Below the pieces are notes generated by a model, which saw only the letters and a program-made list of their open reading frames with translations, had not been told where the DNA came from and searched no databases. This document shows positions 18,176-27,111 of a DNA stretch of 64,000 nt, piece by piece. The position numbers and the translations under genes are program-made. The DNA lies in contig NZ_AP024713.1 in assembly GCF_019702925.1 (NCBI RefSeq), forward strand, positions 806,001 to 870,000, written 5' to 3'. Position 1 is the first letter of the stretch. Every line of letters starts with the position of its first letter. The stretch comes from Campylobacter sp. 19-13652 (GTDB lineage: Bacteria > Campylobacterota > Campylobacteria > Campylobacterales > Campylobacteraceae).

Positions 18176-18993
18176 ACGCGCTTTTTGTGGCAAATAAGCC
18201 CTCAGGTACAAGCTCGAATAAATTCCTATCGCAGATTAAGCGCAAATATGGCGTAAAAAGCGCTGGGTACTCAGGCACTCTTGACCCATTTGCCTCGGGT
18301 GCGCTTATAGTTGGTATAGGCTCATACACGCGGCTTTTTCGATATCTTGAGCTATCACCAAAGGTGTATGAGGCTGTAATGTGGCTTGGTGCGATTAGCG
18401 AAAGTGGTGATAATGAAAATATAAGCAGTGTTAGTCTAATTTCGCCTTTAAATTTAAATCAGATAAAAGCTGCCGCAAGCGAGCTTTTGGGCGAGATAGA
18501 GTATGTGCCACCAAAATATAGCGCAAAGCACGTAAACGGAAAAAGAGCCTATGAGCTAGCTAGAAGTGGCGAGGAATTTGAGCTAGCGCCTGCTAAAATG
18601 CGTGTTTTTGAGTTTGATATTACTGGCTACTCTCATCCGTTCCTTAGCTTTCGTGCGAGCGTTAGCGAGGGTGGATACATCAGAAGCTTGGCTCAAATTT
18701 TAGCCAAAAAGCTGGACGTAAACGCCACTTTAAGTGCACTTAAAAGGCTTAGCGAGGGGAGGTTTTTTTATGATAATGAAAAGCCCCTTTGTATTCCTGA
18801 TAGCTTAAATTTAGCACAAAATGAGTATTTGGGTGATAAAAGCGACATAATGCTCGGCAAAAAGCTAGCTTGTGATAAATTTAAAAATACAAATGACGGC
18901 GTGTATTTAGTAGAGTTTGAAGAATTTTTTAGTATCATTGAGATAAAAAATGCGGTAGTAGCCTATCGATTAAATAAGGTTGAAAAATGCTAG
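18172..18993 (+). CDS. truB: tRNA pseudouridine-55 synthase TruB
   Basis: Converts uridine 55 of the T-loop to pseudouridine. The motif SGTLDPFASGALI (residues about 38-50) holds the catalytic aspartate, and the YIRSLAQ motif is seen near residue 170. It is 273 residues, compact, and lacks a large C-terminal PUA domain. Both ends overlap neighbours (ATGA with the helicase, 7 nt with csrA), so it belongs to one transcription unit running to smpB and beyond. Confidence 0.94.
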   Translation: MNALFVANKPSGTSSNKFLSQIKRKYGVKSAGYSGTLDPFASGALIVGIGSYTRLFRYLELSPKVYEAVMWLGAISESGDNENISSVSLISPLNLNQIKAAASELLGEIEYVPPKYSAKHVNGKRAYELARSGEEFELAPAKMRVFEFDITGYSHPFLSFRASVSEGGYIRSLAQILAKKLDVNATLSALKRLSEGRFFYDNEKPLCIPDSLNLAQNEYLGDKSDIMLGKKLACDKFKNTNDGVYLVEFEEFFSIIEIKNAVVAYRLNKVEKC

Positions 18994-19217
18994 TATTATC
19001 AAGAAAAGAAAATGAATCAATAATAATAAATGGCGATATAAAAATAATCATATCAAGTATAAGCAAAAATGGCGTAAAACTAGGCATAGAAGCACCTAAA
19101 AACATGACTATTTTAAGAAGTGAGCTAGTCGATGAGATAAAGAGCAAAAATGCCCTAGCTAATCATGAAATAAGTGCTGAAGAGCTAGCAAAACTATCGG
19201 ATAAATTTAAAAAATGA
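18987..19217 (+). CDS. csrA: Carbon storage regulator CsrA
   Basis: RNA-binding dimer that controls translation of flagellar and metabolic mRNAs. In Campylobacter it mainly represses flaA and is antagonised by FliW. The 76-residue product starts MLVLSRKENESIIINGDIKI, a canonical CsrA N-terminus with the R6 and GV(K/R)LGIEAP RNA-contact residues, and has a C-terminal extension of about 15 residues. It overlaps truB and is overlapped by ispE. fliW is not in this window. Confidence 0.96.
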   Translation: MLVLSRKENESIIINGDIKIIISSISKNGVKLGIEAPKNMTILRSELVDEIKSKNALANHEISAEELAKLSDKFKK

Positions 19218-19954
19218 AAGCACCAGCAAAGATAAATATTTTCCTTAAAATAACTGGCACTAGAGGCGTTTATCACGAGATTTTAAGCAGATTTGTACGC
19301 TTTGAGGATTTAAGTGATGAGCTAACTCTCGTACCTAGAGTCGATGAGCGCCTTGTTATAAGCGATTTTAACGATACAATTATCGCTAAGGCTTATGATA
19401 TCATGGCAAAGGCTGGCTATGCTGGCGAGCTTGCGGAGATTTTTAGGGATAAAAGCGTAAGGTTAACTAAGCGCATTCCGGTTGGTGCGGGGCTTGGCGG
19501 AGGTAGCTCTGATGCGGCTTGCTTTATGCTTTTGGTTAATGAATTTCTTGGACTTAGCGCGGATGAGCTTTTAAGGTTGGGGCTAAAGGTGGGCGCTGAT
19601 GTGCCGTTTTTTTTAAGCGGACAAAGCTCGGCTAATGTAAGCGGAATAGGGGAGATTATTGAGCCGTTTGATGATGATTTGCCTGCGCTTTTGCTAGTTA
19701 GCCCAGATGTTTTTTGCTCCACTCCAGAGGTTTATGCCTATTTTAGGGCAAATTTGTTGAGCAAAATCGAGCCAAAAAAGGCAAAAGATATGGTAAATTT
19801 AAAAAGTGACGAGCTTTTAGTTGAGTTTAAAAATAGCGAACTAAACGACCTGCGCGCCGCTTGTCTTGCGCTTTATAGCGAGCTTAATAAGCCACTTTAT
19901 TTGGATAAATTTTTAAGCGGTAGTGGCAGTAGCTTATTTTGGTTAAAGGAATAA
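19214..19954 (+). CDS. ispE: 4-diphosphocytidyl-2-C-methylerythritol kinase IspE
   Basis: GHMP-family kinase of the non-mevalonate isoprenoid pathway. The 246-residue protein is at the short end for IspE. Residues 3-12 ([10 protein letters not shown]) carry the substrate lysine, and [14 protein letters not shown] is the ATP-binding glycine loop, with [10 protein letters not shown] following. It overlaps csrA by 4 nt; smpB starts 2 nt after its stop. Confidence 0.93.
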   Translation: MKAPAKINIFLKITGTRGVYHEILSRFVRFEDLSDELTLVPRVDERLVISDFNDTIIAKAYDIMAKAGYAGELAEIFRDKSVRLTKRIPVGAGLGGGSSDAACFMLLVNEFLGLSADELLRLGLKVGADVPFFLSGQSSANVSGIGEIIEPFDDDLPALLLVSPDVFCSTPEVYAYFRANLLSKIEPKKAKDMVNLKSDELLVEFKNSELNDLRAACLALYSELNKPLYLDKFLSGSGSSLFWLKE

Positions 19955-19956
19955 AT

Positions 19957-20409
19957 TTGAAAGAGCTAGCTAAAAATAAAAAGGCGTTTTTTGATTTTAG
20001 TATAATCGAAAACTACGAAGCTGGCGTTGTTTTAAAAGGTAGCGAAGTAAAGGCACTGCGTGCAGGACGAGCAAATTTAAAAGATAGCTTTGTGCGCATT
20101 ATTAAAGGCGAAATGTTTCTTTTAAATGCCCACATTAGCCATCTTGGCACTACGCATAGCCATTTTCGCCCAGACGAACGCGCCCCGAGGAAGCTTTTAA
20201 TGCACCGCAAGCAGATTGATAAGCTCCTTGGTGCAGTTACGCAGGAGGGGCTTACAATCGTCGTTCTTAGCCTTTACTTAAATGAGAAAAATATTATAAA
20301 GGCTCGTATCGCACTTGCAAAGGGTAAGAATTTGCACGATAAGCGTGAGACGATAAAGCGCCGAGAGGGCGAGCGCGAGGCAAGAGCTGCGATAAAAAGA
20401 TATATTTAA
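19957..20409 (+). CDS. smpB: SsrA-binding protein SmpB
   Basis: Binds the tRNA-like end of tmRNA and brings it to stalled ribosomes. The TTG at 19957 was chosen because AAAGGA lies 6 bases upstream and it gives [14 protein letters not shown], close to the usual start; a frame starting 18 bases earlier overlaps ispE. Signatures: [24 protein letters not shown], and the C-terminal basic tail [16 protein letters not shown] that enters the ribosome. 150 residues, full length. Confidence 0.96.
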   Translation: MKELAKNKKAFFDFSIIENYEAGVVLKGSEVKALRAGRANLKDSFVRIIKGEMFLLNAHISHLGTTHSHFRPDERAPRKLLMHRKQIDKLLGAVTQEGLTIVVLSLYLNEKNIIKARIALAKGKNLHDKRETIKRREGEREARAAIKRYI

Positions 20410-20419
20410 AGGAATAAAG

Positions 20420-21028
20420 ATGAAAATTTTTAAAATTACTGCTTTGGCTTTTTTGGCTCTGTTTTTTATAGCTTGTGGCGAGAGTGAGAATGTAGCGCAA
20501 GATGAATTTGTGCCCTTTAAAACAGGTGAAAAGGTGCTTTTAAAAGACGTAAACGGCAGAAGTTTGGAGCTTTTGCGAGTTGAGGGTGGCTTTGAGATAG
20601 CTGGAGAAAAAGACAAGGTACTGATGCTTGATGTATTTGGAACATTTTGTCCGCCATGTCAGAAAGAGGCGCCGTCTTTAATGCAGTATCAGCTAGATCA
20701 TGCTAAAAATTTCACCATCGTTGGGCTTACGCATTTTGAAAACGTGAGCAATGAATATGTAGTTTCAAATTTTGTCCAAAAGTATAATGCGTTTTATTTT
20801 ATAAGCAACGAAACAGCTCTAAATGACCGCATAGCAGAGCAGATAGTAAGGGATATAAAGTATAATCACGAGATAGCTCTGCCTTTTAAAGTAGTATTAA
20901 AAGGCGGCAAATATCAGACACTAACTGACGTAGATAGTGGTGTTTATGGCGTGAAATACTACCTAGGTGGGATAAACTGGGCTGATATGCGCTCGGATTT
21001 GGAAAAAATTTATACAAATTCCAAATAA
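20420..21028 (+). CDS. Thioredoxin-like lipoprotein
   Basis: Membrane-anchored periplasmic thiol protein of 202 residues. The signal MKIFKITALAFLALFFIAC ends in a lipobox with Cys19. A TlpA/thioredoxin fold follows, with the active site FCPPC at residues 76-80. It corresponds by position to C. jejuni Cj1106. It probably acts on periplasmic disulfides or cytochrome maturation, but the substrate is not known. It is the last gene of the unit that begins with the helicase at 16115, 10 bases after smpB. Confidence 0.85.
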   Translation: MKIFKITALAFLALFFIACGESENVAQDEFVPFKTGEKVLLKDVNGRSLELLRVEGGFEIAGEKDKVLMLDVFGTFCPPCQKEAPSLMQYQLDHAKNFTIVGLTHFENVSNEYVVSNFVQKYNAFYFISNETALNDRIAEQIVRDIKYNHEIALPFKVVLKGGKYQTLTDVDSGVYGVKYYLGGINWADMRSDLEKIYTNSK

Positions 21029-21029
21029 A

Positions 21030-21046
21030 TGGAACATTTTTTGCTT
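21030..21046 (+). promoter_or_regulatory. Sigma-54 (RpoN) promoter of the flagellar rod operon
   Basis: TGGAACATTTTTTGCTT has the invariant GG and GC exactly 12 bases apart (-24/-12 elements) and matches the C. jejuni RpoN consensus GGAA(C)-N-TTGCTT as recalled. It lies 30 bases before flgB, consistent with control of middle flagellar genes by the FlgS/FlgR-RpoN cascade. Confidence 0.85.
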
Positions 21047-21075
21047 ATAAAATCGTAAAAATAAAAGGAAAAGCT

Positions 21076-21510
21076 GTGTTTATAGCCCAAACTTCAAAAT
21101 CTCGTCCGCTTGTCGAGGCTGCTATGAGCGCTCGTGAGATGAGGCAAAAGATGATAAGCGGCAATATAGCAAACATAGACACGCCTTTTTATAAGGCGCG
21201 CGATATAGCGTTTGAGGCTGTTTTAAGCAAAAAAGCTGATGAAATTTATAATAAAAAAAGTGAGCCTGCCTTAGAGCTTGCAAAGACAGATGCCGCACAC
21301 ATTGATGCTGATAAATTTCCAAATTCAAATGTTCCAAACCTATTTTTAAGGGATGGACACATGGCTAGAAATGATGGCAACACCGTGGATTTAGACGTGG
21401 AAACAACCGAGCTTAGTAAAAATTACACTATGTTAAGTGCGCTGGATAACGCGTATAAAAGAGATAGTGCAAATTTTAAAAGTGTCATAGAAGCTAGCTC
21501 AAAAATTTAA
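21076..21510 (+). CDS. flgB: Flagellar basal-body rod protein FlgB
   Basis: Proximal rod subunit exported through the flagellar type III apparatus. 144 residues from a GTG at 21076 preceded by AAAAGGAAAAG. The N-terminal motif MISGNIANIDTPFYKARDI and a C-terminal amphipathic helix are typical of rod proteins. First gene of an operon with flgC, fliE and the PBP gene, directly downstream of a sigma-54 promoter. Confidence 0.95.
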   Translation: MFIAQTSKSRPLVEAAMSAREMRQKMISGNIANIDTPFYKARDIAFEAVLSKKADEIYNKKSEPALELAKTDAAHIDADKFPNSNVPNLFLRDGHMARNDGNTVDLDVETTELSKNYTMLSALDNAYKRDSANFKSVIEASSKI

Positions 21511-21519
21511 GGGTAAAAT

Positions 21520-22014
21520 ATGTATTTAAGCGATTTTGATATAAGTGGATATGGATTATCGGCTCAGAGATTTAGGCTAAATGTAATAAGCTCAAACATA
21601 GCAAACGCAAATACCACGCGCACGGCTGAGGGTGGACCATATCGTCGTCGTGAGGTTGTTTTTAAGGCGGTGGAATTTGATAAGGAGCTTAATAAAAACG
21701 CAAAAGAGAGCAATGGGCTATTAGAGTATGAAAATCCACTTGATGATCCAGCCAGTCCGCGCGACGCATTTCCTCCTATGATGAGTGTTGTTGTGGATAA
21801 AGTGGTGCGTGATGATAAGGATTTTATCCTAAAATACGACCCATCTCACCCAGACGCAAATGCCGAGGGCTACGTGGCATATCCAAATATAAACCCGGTC
21901 GTTGAAATGGCTGATTTAATAGAGGCTACTCGTGCGTATCAGGCAAATGTGGCGGCATTTCAAAGCGCAAAAAGCATAGCGCAAAGTGCTATAAGTCTAA
22001 TCGGAGGACAGTAA
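21520..22014 (+). CDS. flgC: Flagellar basal-body rod protein FlgC
   Basis: Rod subunit stacked on FlgB. 164 residues with the N-terminal rod signature SSNIANANTTRT and the C-terminal heptad region EMADLIEATRAYQANVAAF that forms the coiled export/assembly helix. Spacing to flgB is 9 nt and to fliE 3 nt. Confidence 0.95.
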   Translation: MYLSDFDISGYGLSAQRFRLNVISSNIANANTTRTAEGGPYRRREVVFKAVEFDKELNKNAKESNGLLEYENPLDDPASPRDAFPPMMSVVVDKVVRDDKDFILKYDPSHPDANAEGYVAYPNINPVVEMADLIEATRAYQANVAAFQSAKSIAQSAISLIGGQ

Positions 22015-22017
22015 TAA

Positions 22018-22314
22018 ATGAATGGTATAAATGAACTAAATGGATTAAATTTAAACCAAACCCAAGCTCAAAAAACAAAAAATCAGAGCGATAAACTAGA
22101 CTTTGCTAGTGTACTAAATGAGTCCCTAAAAGAGCTAAATGAGGTACAAGAAAGCGCAGATAAAGCAATAGCAGACCTTGCTACAGGCGAGGTAAAAGAC
22201 CTGCACCAAGCGGCCATTGCCATAGGTAAAGCAGAAACTAGCATGAAGCTTATGCTCGAAATTCGTAACAAGGCTTTAAGCGCATATAAAGAGATCTCAA
22301 GAACACAAATTTAA
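22018..22314 (+). CDS. fliE: Flagellar hook-basal body protein FliE
   Basis: Links the MS ring to the rod. 98 residues; the C-terminal half (AIAIGKAETSMKLMLEIRNK) carries the FliE family signature. It starts 3 bases after flgC and ends 6 bases before the PBP gene. The order flgB-flgC-fliE-PBP matches C. jejuni. Confidence 0.94.
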   Translation: MNGINELNGLNLNQTQAQKTKNQSDKLDFASVLNESLKELNEVQESADKAIADLATGEVKDLHQAAIAIGKAETSMKLMLEIRNKALSAYKEISRTQI

Positions 22315-22320
22315 TCTCAT

Positions 22321-24084
22321 ATGAACGCCAGAAAATCAAAGATTACAGTACTATTTATAATCATATTATTTTTAGTGCTTATCTTTATTGCGGCGTTTGC
22401 TTACAGAGCTACCGATATTACAAGAAATACAGACTATGTAGATGAGCATTCAAAGGGCAATACCGCCCTAAGAGGCAGGATAATAAGTGCTGATGGCTTT
22501 AGCCTAGCAAGTAGCAGAAAAGTGTACGAAACTAAGATAGATACTAGATTTTTAAATGCTGAAAATAAAGAGCTTTTTATAAAGCTTTATAGCATTTATA
22601 CTGGCGAAAATCCAGCCAAAATCCGAGCAATTATAAAAAAGGGGCGAGGCACTGTAACGCTCTCTGAGGATTTGGATGCTCGTACTGCCACATATTTACG
22701 CCAACTCCAAAGTAAAAATTACATATTTTTTATCTCAAAGCCAAAGCAAAACGGACAGGGGCTGCTTTTAAAAGGGCTTGATGTGCTTGAAAAATCGCAG
22801 TTGCGTGAGTATACCATGTCAAACGCTCTGGCTCCAGTTGTTGGCTATATCAACTCTCAAGGCAAGAAAAAGGGTGTGGAGAATTTTTACGATGATTATC
22901 TCTCAAACAGAGCTGATGGTAAATTTGAAGGCTCAAGAGACGTACGTAGAAATGTCGTTGTGCATAAAATGGGTGATGTCAAAGACCGCATAGATGGATA
23001 TGATGTGCGCCTAGGGGTGCCGCTTAGTCTTCAGGTTATGATAGAGGCTATCCTTGATGAACAAAAGGAGTTTTTGCAAGCAAAGGAGATAGTCGCGGCT
23101 GTTATGGATAGTGCGACAGGGCAGATTATCTCGCTTGCCTCGTCAAATCGCTTTAACCCAAGCCGCATAAAGCAGTCGCAGATTAGTTACCTAGACGCAA
23201 CCGTGGCTGAGCGTCCGTATGAGCCAGGGTCTATTATGAAGCCTTTTGTTTTTTCGCTGCTGCTAGAGCATAAGGGCTTTAATCCATTTAAGCTAGTAAA
23301 TACTCACAATGGGCGATACAAACTAGGCAAAACCACCGTTGTAGACACGCACCCAGAGCCATATATGAGCGCTGAGGACGTGATAGTGTATAGCTCAAAT
23401 ATAGGCATGATAGAGCTTTCTGATATGCTTAGCGGAAAGGAGCTTGATGATGGGCTTAGGAAGTTTGGATTTGGCGCAATTAGCGGTGTTGATTTGCCAA
23501 ATGAAAAAACTGGCATAATCCCAAGCCCAAACCAGCTAAACTCAAAAATTTATCGCGCCACAGTAAGCTATGGATATGGACTTAGCGTTACTTTCATGCA
23601 GCTTTTAAAAGCTTATAACGCCTTTAATAACAAAGGCATCGAAGTACGCCCACATCTAGCCACTTCGCTACTTCGCGCTTCAAATGAGTATGAGTTAGAC
23701 TTTAGCGGTGGCACGCAAGTCATTAGTCAAGAAGTGGCTAAAATCATGAAAAGAATTTTAATAAAAACCGTAGAAAAAGGCACTGGCGCAAAGGCTAGGA
23801 CAGCTGGCATAGAAGTAGGTGGCAAGACTGGTACCGCGCACATAGCTGAGGGCGGTGGGTATGCAAACCGCTATAATGGCTCGTTTTTTGGCTTTGCAAA
23901 TGACGCTAGCGGACACAGGTACACCATAGGCGTATGGTGCAAGGAGCCTAGAAAAAAGGGCTATTATTTTGGGGCTTTGGCGGCTTTGCCAAGCTTTAAA
24001 AAAATAGTCGATACGCTTGTAAATGAGGGTTATTTAATCCCTTCTATAAGCGCTGATGAGCAAAGCTCACAGAATAAAAAATAA
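22321..24084 (+). CDS. ftsI: Penicillin-binding protein 2 / FtsI-type transpeptidase
   Basis: Division-type class B PBP (called pbpB in C. jejuni) that cross-links septal peptidoglycan in the periplasm. 587 residues: a single N-terminal transmembrane segment (about residues 9-26), a non-catalytic pedestal domain beginning LRGRIISADGF, then the transpeptidase domain with EPGSIMKP (SxxK), SSN (SxN) and GGKTGTAH (KTG). It is full length. It sits at the end of the sigma-54 rod operon, so division and flagellar rod genes may share a transcript. Confidence 0.93.
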   Translation: MNARKSKITVLFIIILFLVLIFIAAFAYRATDITRNTDYVDEHSKGNTALRGRIISADGFSLASSRKVYETKIDTRFLNAENKELFIKLYSIYTGENPAKIRAIIKKGRGTVTLSEDLDARTATYLRQLQSKNYIFFISKPKQNGQGLLLKGLDVLEKSQLREYTMSNALAPVVGYINSQGKKKGVENFYDDYLSNRADGKFEGSRDVRRNVVVHKMGDVKDRIDGYDVRLGVPLSLQVMIEAILDEQKEFLQAKEIVAAVMDSATGQIISLASSNRFNPSRIKQSQISYLDATVAERPYEPGSIMKPFVFSLLLEHKGFNPFKLVNTHNGRYKLGKTTVVDTHPEPYMSAEDVIVYSSNIGMIELSDMLSGKELDDGLRKFGFGAISGVDLPNEKTGIIPSPNQLNSKIYRATVSYGYGLSVTFMQLLKAYNAFNNKGIEVRPHLATSLLRASNEYELDFSGGTQVISQEVAKIMKRILIKTVEKGTGAKARTAGIEVGGKTGTAHIAEGGGYANRYNGSFFGFANDASGHRYTIGVWCKEPRKKGYYFGALAALPSFKKIVDTLVNEGYLIPSISADEQSSQNKK

Positions 24085-24093
24085 GGAATTTAT

Positions 24094-25095
24094 TTGATTA
24101 AATTTAGTGAATATTTTTCCTGTTGGGTGCATGAGGAGTATTACGCAAAGGGCGTTAAAATAGGGCGAGAGGGCGATTTTTACACAAGTGTGAGCGTGGG
24201 GTATTTATTTGGAGCAGCACTTGCAAATTATTTTATCAGACTAATTAGCAAAAGCCACTTAGAAACAGACTGTGCAGTCGTTGAGATAGGGGCAAATGAT
24301 GGTGCTATGATGGCAGATTTTATTCAGGGTGTTTACACCCTAGCACCTGAGCTTTTAAAAAGCGTGCGTTTTATCATTGTAGAGCCTCACGAAAAGCTTA
24401 TTAGCATGCAAAAGCAGACATTTAGCGAGCGCTTTGGCGAGGAGGTTTTTGTAGAGTGGGTTAGGGATTTAGATGAGCTTAGGCTAGATGAGGCTTTTGT
24501 GATATCAAATGAGCTTTTTGACAGCTTCGCCTGTGAGCTAATAAATGGCGATGAGATGGCGTTTTTTGACGAAAATAGAGGCATAATCTGGGATAAAGCC
24601 CTGCCTAAAATCAGCACCGCTGCCTCTAGTGCTGGTGTGCTTAAAGGCGAGTTTAGCCCCATTTATAGGGAGTTTGCTAGAAAGCTATCTCGTGCGGTTG
24701 ATAGCGGACGATTTATTAGCTTTGATTATGGAGAGTGGGCTCATAGGGGAGATTTTAGCCTTAGGATTTACAAAAACCACGATGTTTTTAACTTTTTTGA
24801 AGTTGAGAATTTAGATGAGTTTTTTGGTACCTGTGATATTACTTATGATGTGTGTTTTAGCTATTTGGCGCAGTGCTTTGCTAGCGAGGGTTGGCGCATG
24901 TCTAGCTATAAAACCCAAGCTAGCGCGCTTTTGGGCGAGTGTGCGGTAACTGAGCTGGTTGAAATAATCCAAAAGCGTGGCGGCGAAAATGCAGCAAAAA
25001 ACGCTCTAAAACAGCTAAAGTATCTAACAATGCCTTCGTTTTTGGGCGAGAGATTTAAATTTATCGAGTTTGTTACTGGGGTTGAGAGCTGCTAA
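24094..25095 (+). CDS. MidA-like class I SAM-dependent methyltransferase
   Basis: 333 residues starting at TTG 24094, ten bases after the PBP gene and behind AAGGAATTT. The motif VVEIGANDGAMMADF is the SAM-binding glycine loop. FYTSVSVGYLFGAAL and ISNELFDSFACELI are typical of the SAM-dependent MidA/NDUFAF7 (DUF185) family, whose mitochondrial member methylates a complex I subunit. A role in respiratory complex assembly is inferred from the family only. No following gene on this strand for 550 bases. Confidence 0.82.
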   Translation: MIKFSEYFSCWVHEEYYAKGVKIGREGDFYTSVSVGYLFGAALANYFIRLISKSHLETDCAVVEIGANDGAMMADFIQGVYTLAPELLKSVRFIIVEPHEKLISMQKQTFSERFGEEVFVEWVRDLDELRLDEAFVISNELFDSFACELINGDEMAFFDENRGIIWDKALPKISTAASSAGVLKGEFSPIYREFARKLSRAVDSGRFISFDYGEWAHRGDFSLRIYKNHDVFNFFEVENLDEFFGTCDITYDVCFSYLAQCFASEGWRMSSYKTQASALLGECAVTELVEIIQKRGGENAAKNALKQLKYLTMPSFLGERFKFIEFVTGVESC

Positions 25096-25647
25096 AATAG
25101 TTTGATATAGGCGTTTTTTGGATTAAAACCAGGGCTTTGTAAGGCATCGGTTTTTTATTTAACACTATCTTAGCATTGCTTTGGCTATAAAACCAAATGG
25201 CTTACAATTGCAAGAGATAAAAGAGACTATTAATGAGTGAGACTTTAGAAATTTTAAAGCCCTAAGGGATTTATCAGGCTTTGTGCCTGCTATGTTTTTT
25301 GGTTTTAAATTTACTTTAGTAAGAATAGTCTAGCTAGCTTTAAACTTTTTGAAAGGCTTAGGATTAAATTTAGCCTAGAGAAATATTATTAATGCTTAAA
25401 AATATTTTAAAAGCTTATCTTTTACCTGTATAAATTTGGCAGTTAAGATAACTAGGCTAGGAGGGAAATCAACGCTATTAAATTTAATCTTTTTGTTTTG
25501 CTTTAAAAAGATTCTAATTTTACACCACATATTTGACGCTAGTCATGGTATCGCCTGTAAAATCCAGCCGTGTTTAAAAATGCTTGTCAATAAATTTACT
25601 TAAATATTGATAATATTTTATTGTATACCAAATCTAAGGAGGAAAAC
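25096..25647. other. Gene-free AT-rich spacer before the protease gene
   Basis: About 550 bases without a credible frame on either strand. It holds the protease promoter at its right end. A short stretch near 25170-25200 (a TTGCTTTG word followed by a TGGCTTAC word) faintly recalls the interspersed repeat described elsewhere in this window, but the match is too weak to call. No RNA gene recognised. Confidence 0.6.
25608..25616 (+). promoter_or_regulatory. Extended -10 promoter for the trypsin-like protease
   Basis: TGATAATAT (TG, one base, TAATAT) lies 32 bases before the protease ATG with AAGGAGG between. Motif and position only. Confidence 0.5.
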
Positions 25648-26490
25648 ATGAAAAAAACATTAGCGTTTTTTCTGGGTATTTTAGCTAGTGGCATGCTAGC
25701 TGCAGCACCAGCTACTTATGACGGTATGGCTAAAATTCGCAACTGCTCGGCTAGTATAGTTGAGTTTGCGGGGCAAAAAGACAGCGATAAAGTCCTACTT
25801 TTAACAAACGGGCACTGCGTTAGTAAGGACTTTGCTACTATAGATGCGATGATTAATCAGCCCTATAGCGACGTCGCCACCGTTTATCGTGGCAATACTC
25901 CGCTAATAGTCGGTAGTCTTACAGTCGATAAAATCATATACGCGACCATGACAAACACAGATATTGCCATTTTGCGCACAAATATGAGCTATGGCGATCT
26001 AAAGCAGAAGCTTCGCATAAGCCCTAGGGAGATTTCTAGCGCACTGCCAAAAGCTGGGGATAACGTGAGTGCAGCCAGTGGTAATTTAGAGCAAAGATAT
26101 ACCTGCAAGGTGGATGGTATAGCGCAGATGGTTAAGGAGGATAAATGGCAGTGGATCGAGGTTGCTAGACTTGTTAAAAGTGAGGAGTGTAATATTTTAC
26201 CAGGTGCTAGTGGTACACCAGTTGTTGATAAAGACGGTAAAATTGTGGCCATGATTAATACTGGCAATCAAAATGGCAGGCCTTGTACTCTTAATAATCC
26301 TTGCGAAGTTGACGCAAGTGGGCATACTAGCGTAAACAAGGACGCCTTTTACGCTATCGATATTCGCATGCTTAACGCTTGCTTTAAAAATGGCGAGCTG
26401 GATATTAGCAGCGCTTGTAGTCTAACGAAGCCTCAGGTTAATTTTGCGCATTCTTTACCTCTTATTGACACGGATAATCATCGTCCGTAA
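25648..26490 (+). CDS. Secreted trypsin-like serine protease
   Basis: 280 residues from an ATG at 25648 behind a perfect AAGGAGG site. A Sec signal peptide (MKKTLAFFLGILASGMLAAA) is followed by a chymotrypsin-fold protease with all three catalytic residues visible: His56 in TNGHCV, Asp105 in NTDIAIL and Ser188 in LPGASGTPVVD. Several cysteines (33, 57, 153, 181, 213, 219) could form disulfides in the periplasm or outside. No PDZ domain is present, so it is not HtrA. It stands alone as a single-gene unit with its own promoter and terminator, between two long spacers, which suggests accessory rather than core status. Target unknown. Confidence 0.85.
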   Translation: MKKTLAFFLGILASGMLAAAPATYDGMAKIRNCSASIVEFAGQKDSDKVLLLTNGHCVSKDFATIDAMINQPYSDVATVYRGNTPLIVGSLTVDKIIYATMTNTDIAILRTNMSYGDLKQKLRISPREISSALPKAGDNVSAASGNLEQRYTCKVDGIAQMVKEDKWQWIEVARLVKSEECNILPGASGTPVVDKDGKIVAMINTGNQNGRPCTLNNPCEVDASGHTSVNKDAFYAIDIRMLNACFKNGELDISSACSLTKPQVNFAHSLPLIDTDNHRP

Positions 26491-26512
26491 GTAAGGCGTT
26501 TTAACTTGTTTT

Positions 26513-26547
26513 GCCGCCTTGTCTTAGGGACAGGGTGGCTTTTTTAT
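26513..26547 (+). terminator. Intrinsic terminator of the protease gene
   Basis: An 11-bp stem with two G-U pairs (26513-26523 with 26529-26539) has a 5-nt loop and is followed by TTTTTTATTT. It lies 22 bases after the protease stop. Confidence 0.85.
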
Positions 26548-27087
26548 TTGCGCCTTTTTGGTTAAGTTGGTCTATAAGTTTATTTATCAAAGTAGGACTT
26601 ATTTAAGCAAGCTTTGCTTTGCCAAAGAAGCTTTATTTCTAAGCCACTTTGTAGCGTAAATCAGTTCCAGTATATATGAAGCAAGACTAAACTAAATTCT
26701 ACATCTTATTTAAATTTAGCTTTATAAAACAAATACCATTGCTTTGTAAATTTAAAAACTAAGCCATAGCCATGTATATAAGAGGCTTATTTGTTGCTCG
26801 TAGCGCATGATGATATACTTACTAATATCTAGTTAAAAGATTCGCTTTTTCTTAGGATTCGCAAGCCAAGTGATGCTTTTTGGATTTTTGCACCAAGCTT
26901 AAAAGTACTAAATCATGCTGACATTACAGGGTAGTGGCGAATACTAAAAGCCAGTGACTCAAATTAGGAGCGTTAGGCTTGTAGGGTGGCTTAAATTTGT
27001 GATTAAAAGACACTATTATTTAAAAGAGCTTAGATAAATTTATCTTTTGCTATTTTTATTTGTATATAAGTTCGGTTGTCAAATTTT
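26548..27087. other. Gene-free spacer holding diverged interspersed repeats
   Basis: About 540 bases with frequent stops in all frames and no recognisable RNA gene. Most of it is occupied by the repeat listed separately at 26725-27068. The remainder (26560-26720) shows only AT-rich sequence, including the near-palindromic AAGCAAGCTTTGCTTTG around 26605. Confidence 0.6.
26725..27068 (-). repeat. Interspersed repeat, copy near 26.7 kb (units I and II)
   Basis: Unit I (26725-26834) reads on the minus strand as aactagat-n-ttagtaagtatat, then aaataagcc...cttatata, then acaaagcaatgg. The same words in the same order occur on the plus strand at 58842-58951. Unit II (about 26890-27068) shares, in order, GCACC, GCTGACATT, GGCTTAAATTT and CTATCTTTTG/TATCTTTTG-type words with 57378-57555 on the plus strand. 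Copies are diverged (roughly 70-75 percent identical by eye) and carry no open frame. Confidence 0.6.
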
Positions 27088-27111
27088 AAGGCGCAGTGAA
27101 CAAATGCGCCT
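27088..27111 (-). terminator. Terminator of the helicase/FliL-like unit
   Basis: AGGCGCA (27089-27095) pairs with TGCGCCT (27105-27111) around a 9-nt loop. On the minus strand the stem overlaps the last codon of the FliL-like gene and is followed by TTAAAATTT. Confidence 0.65.
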
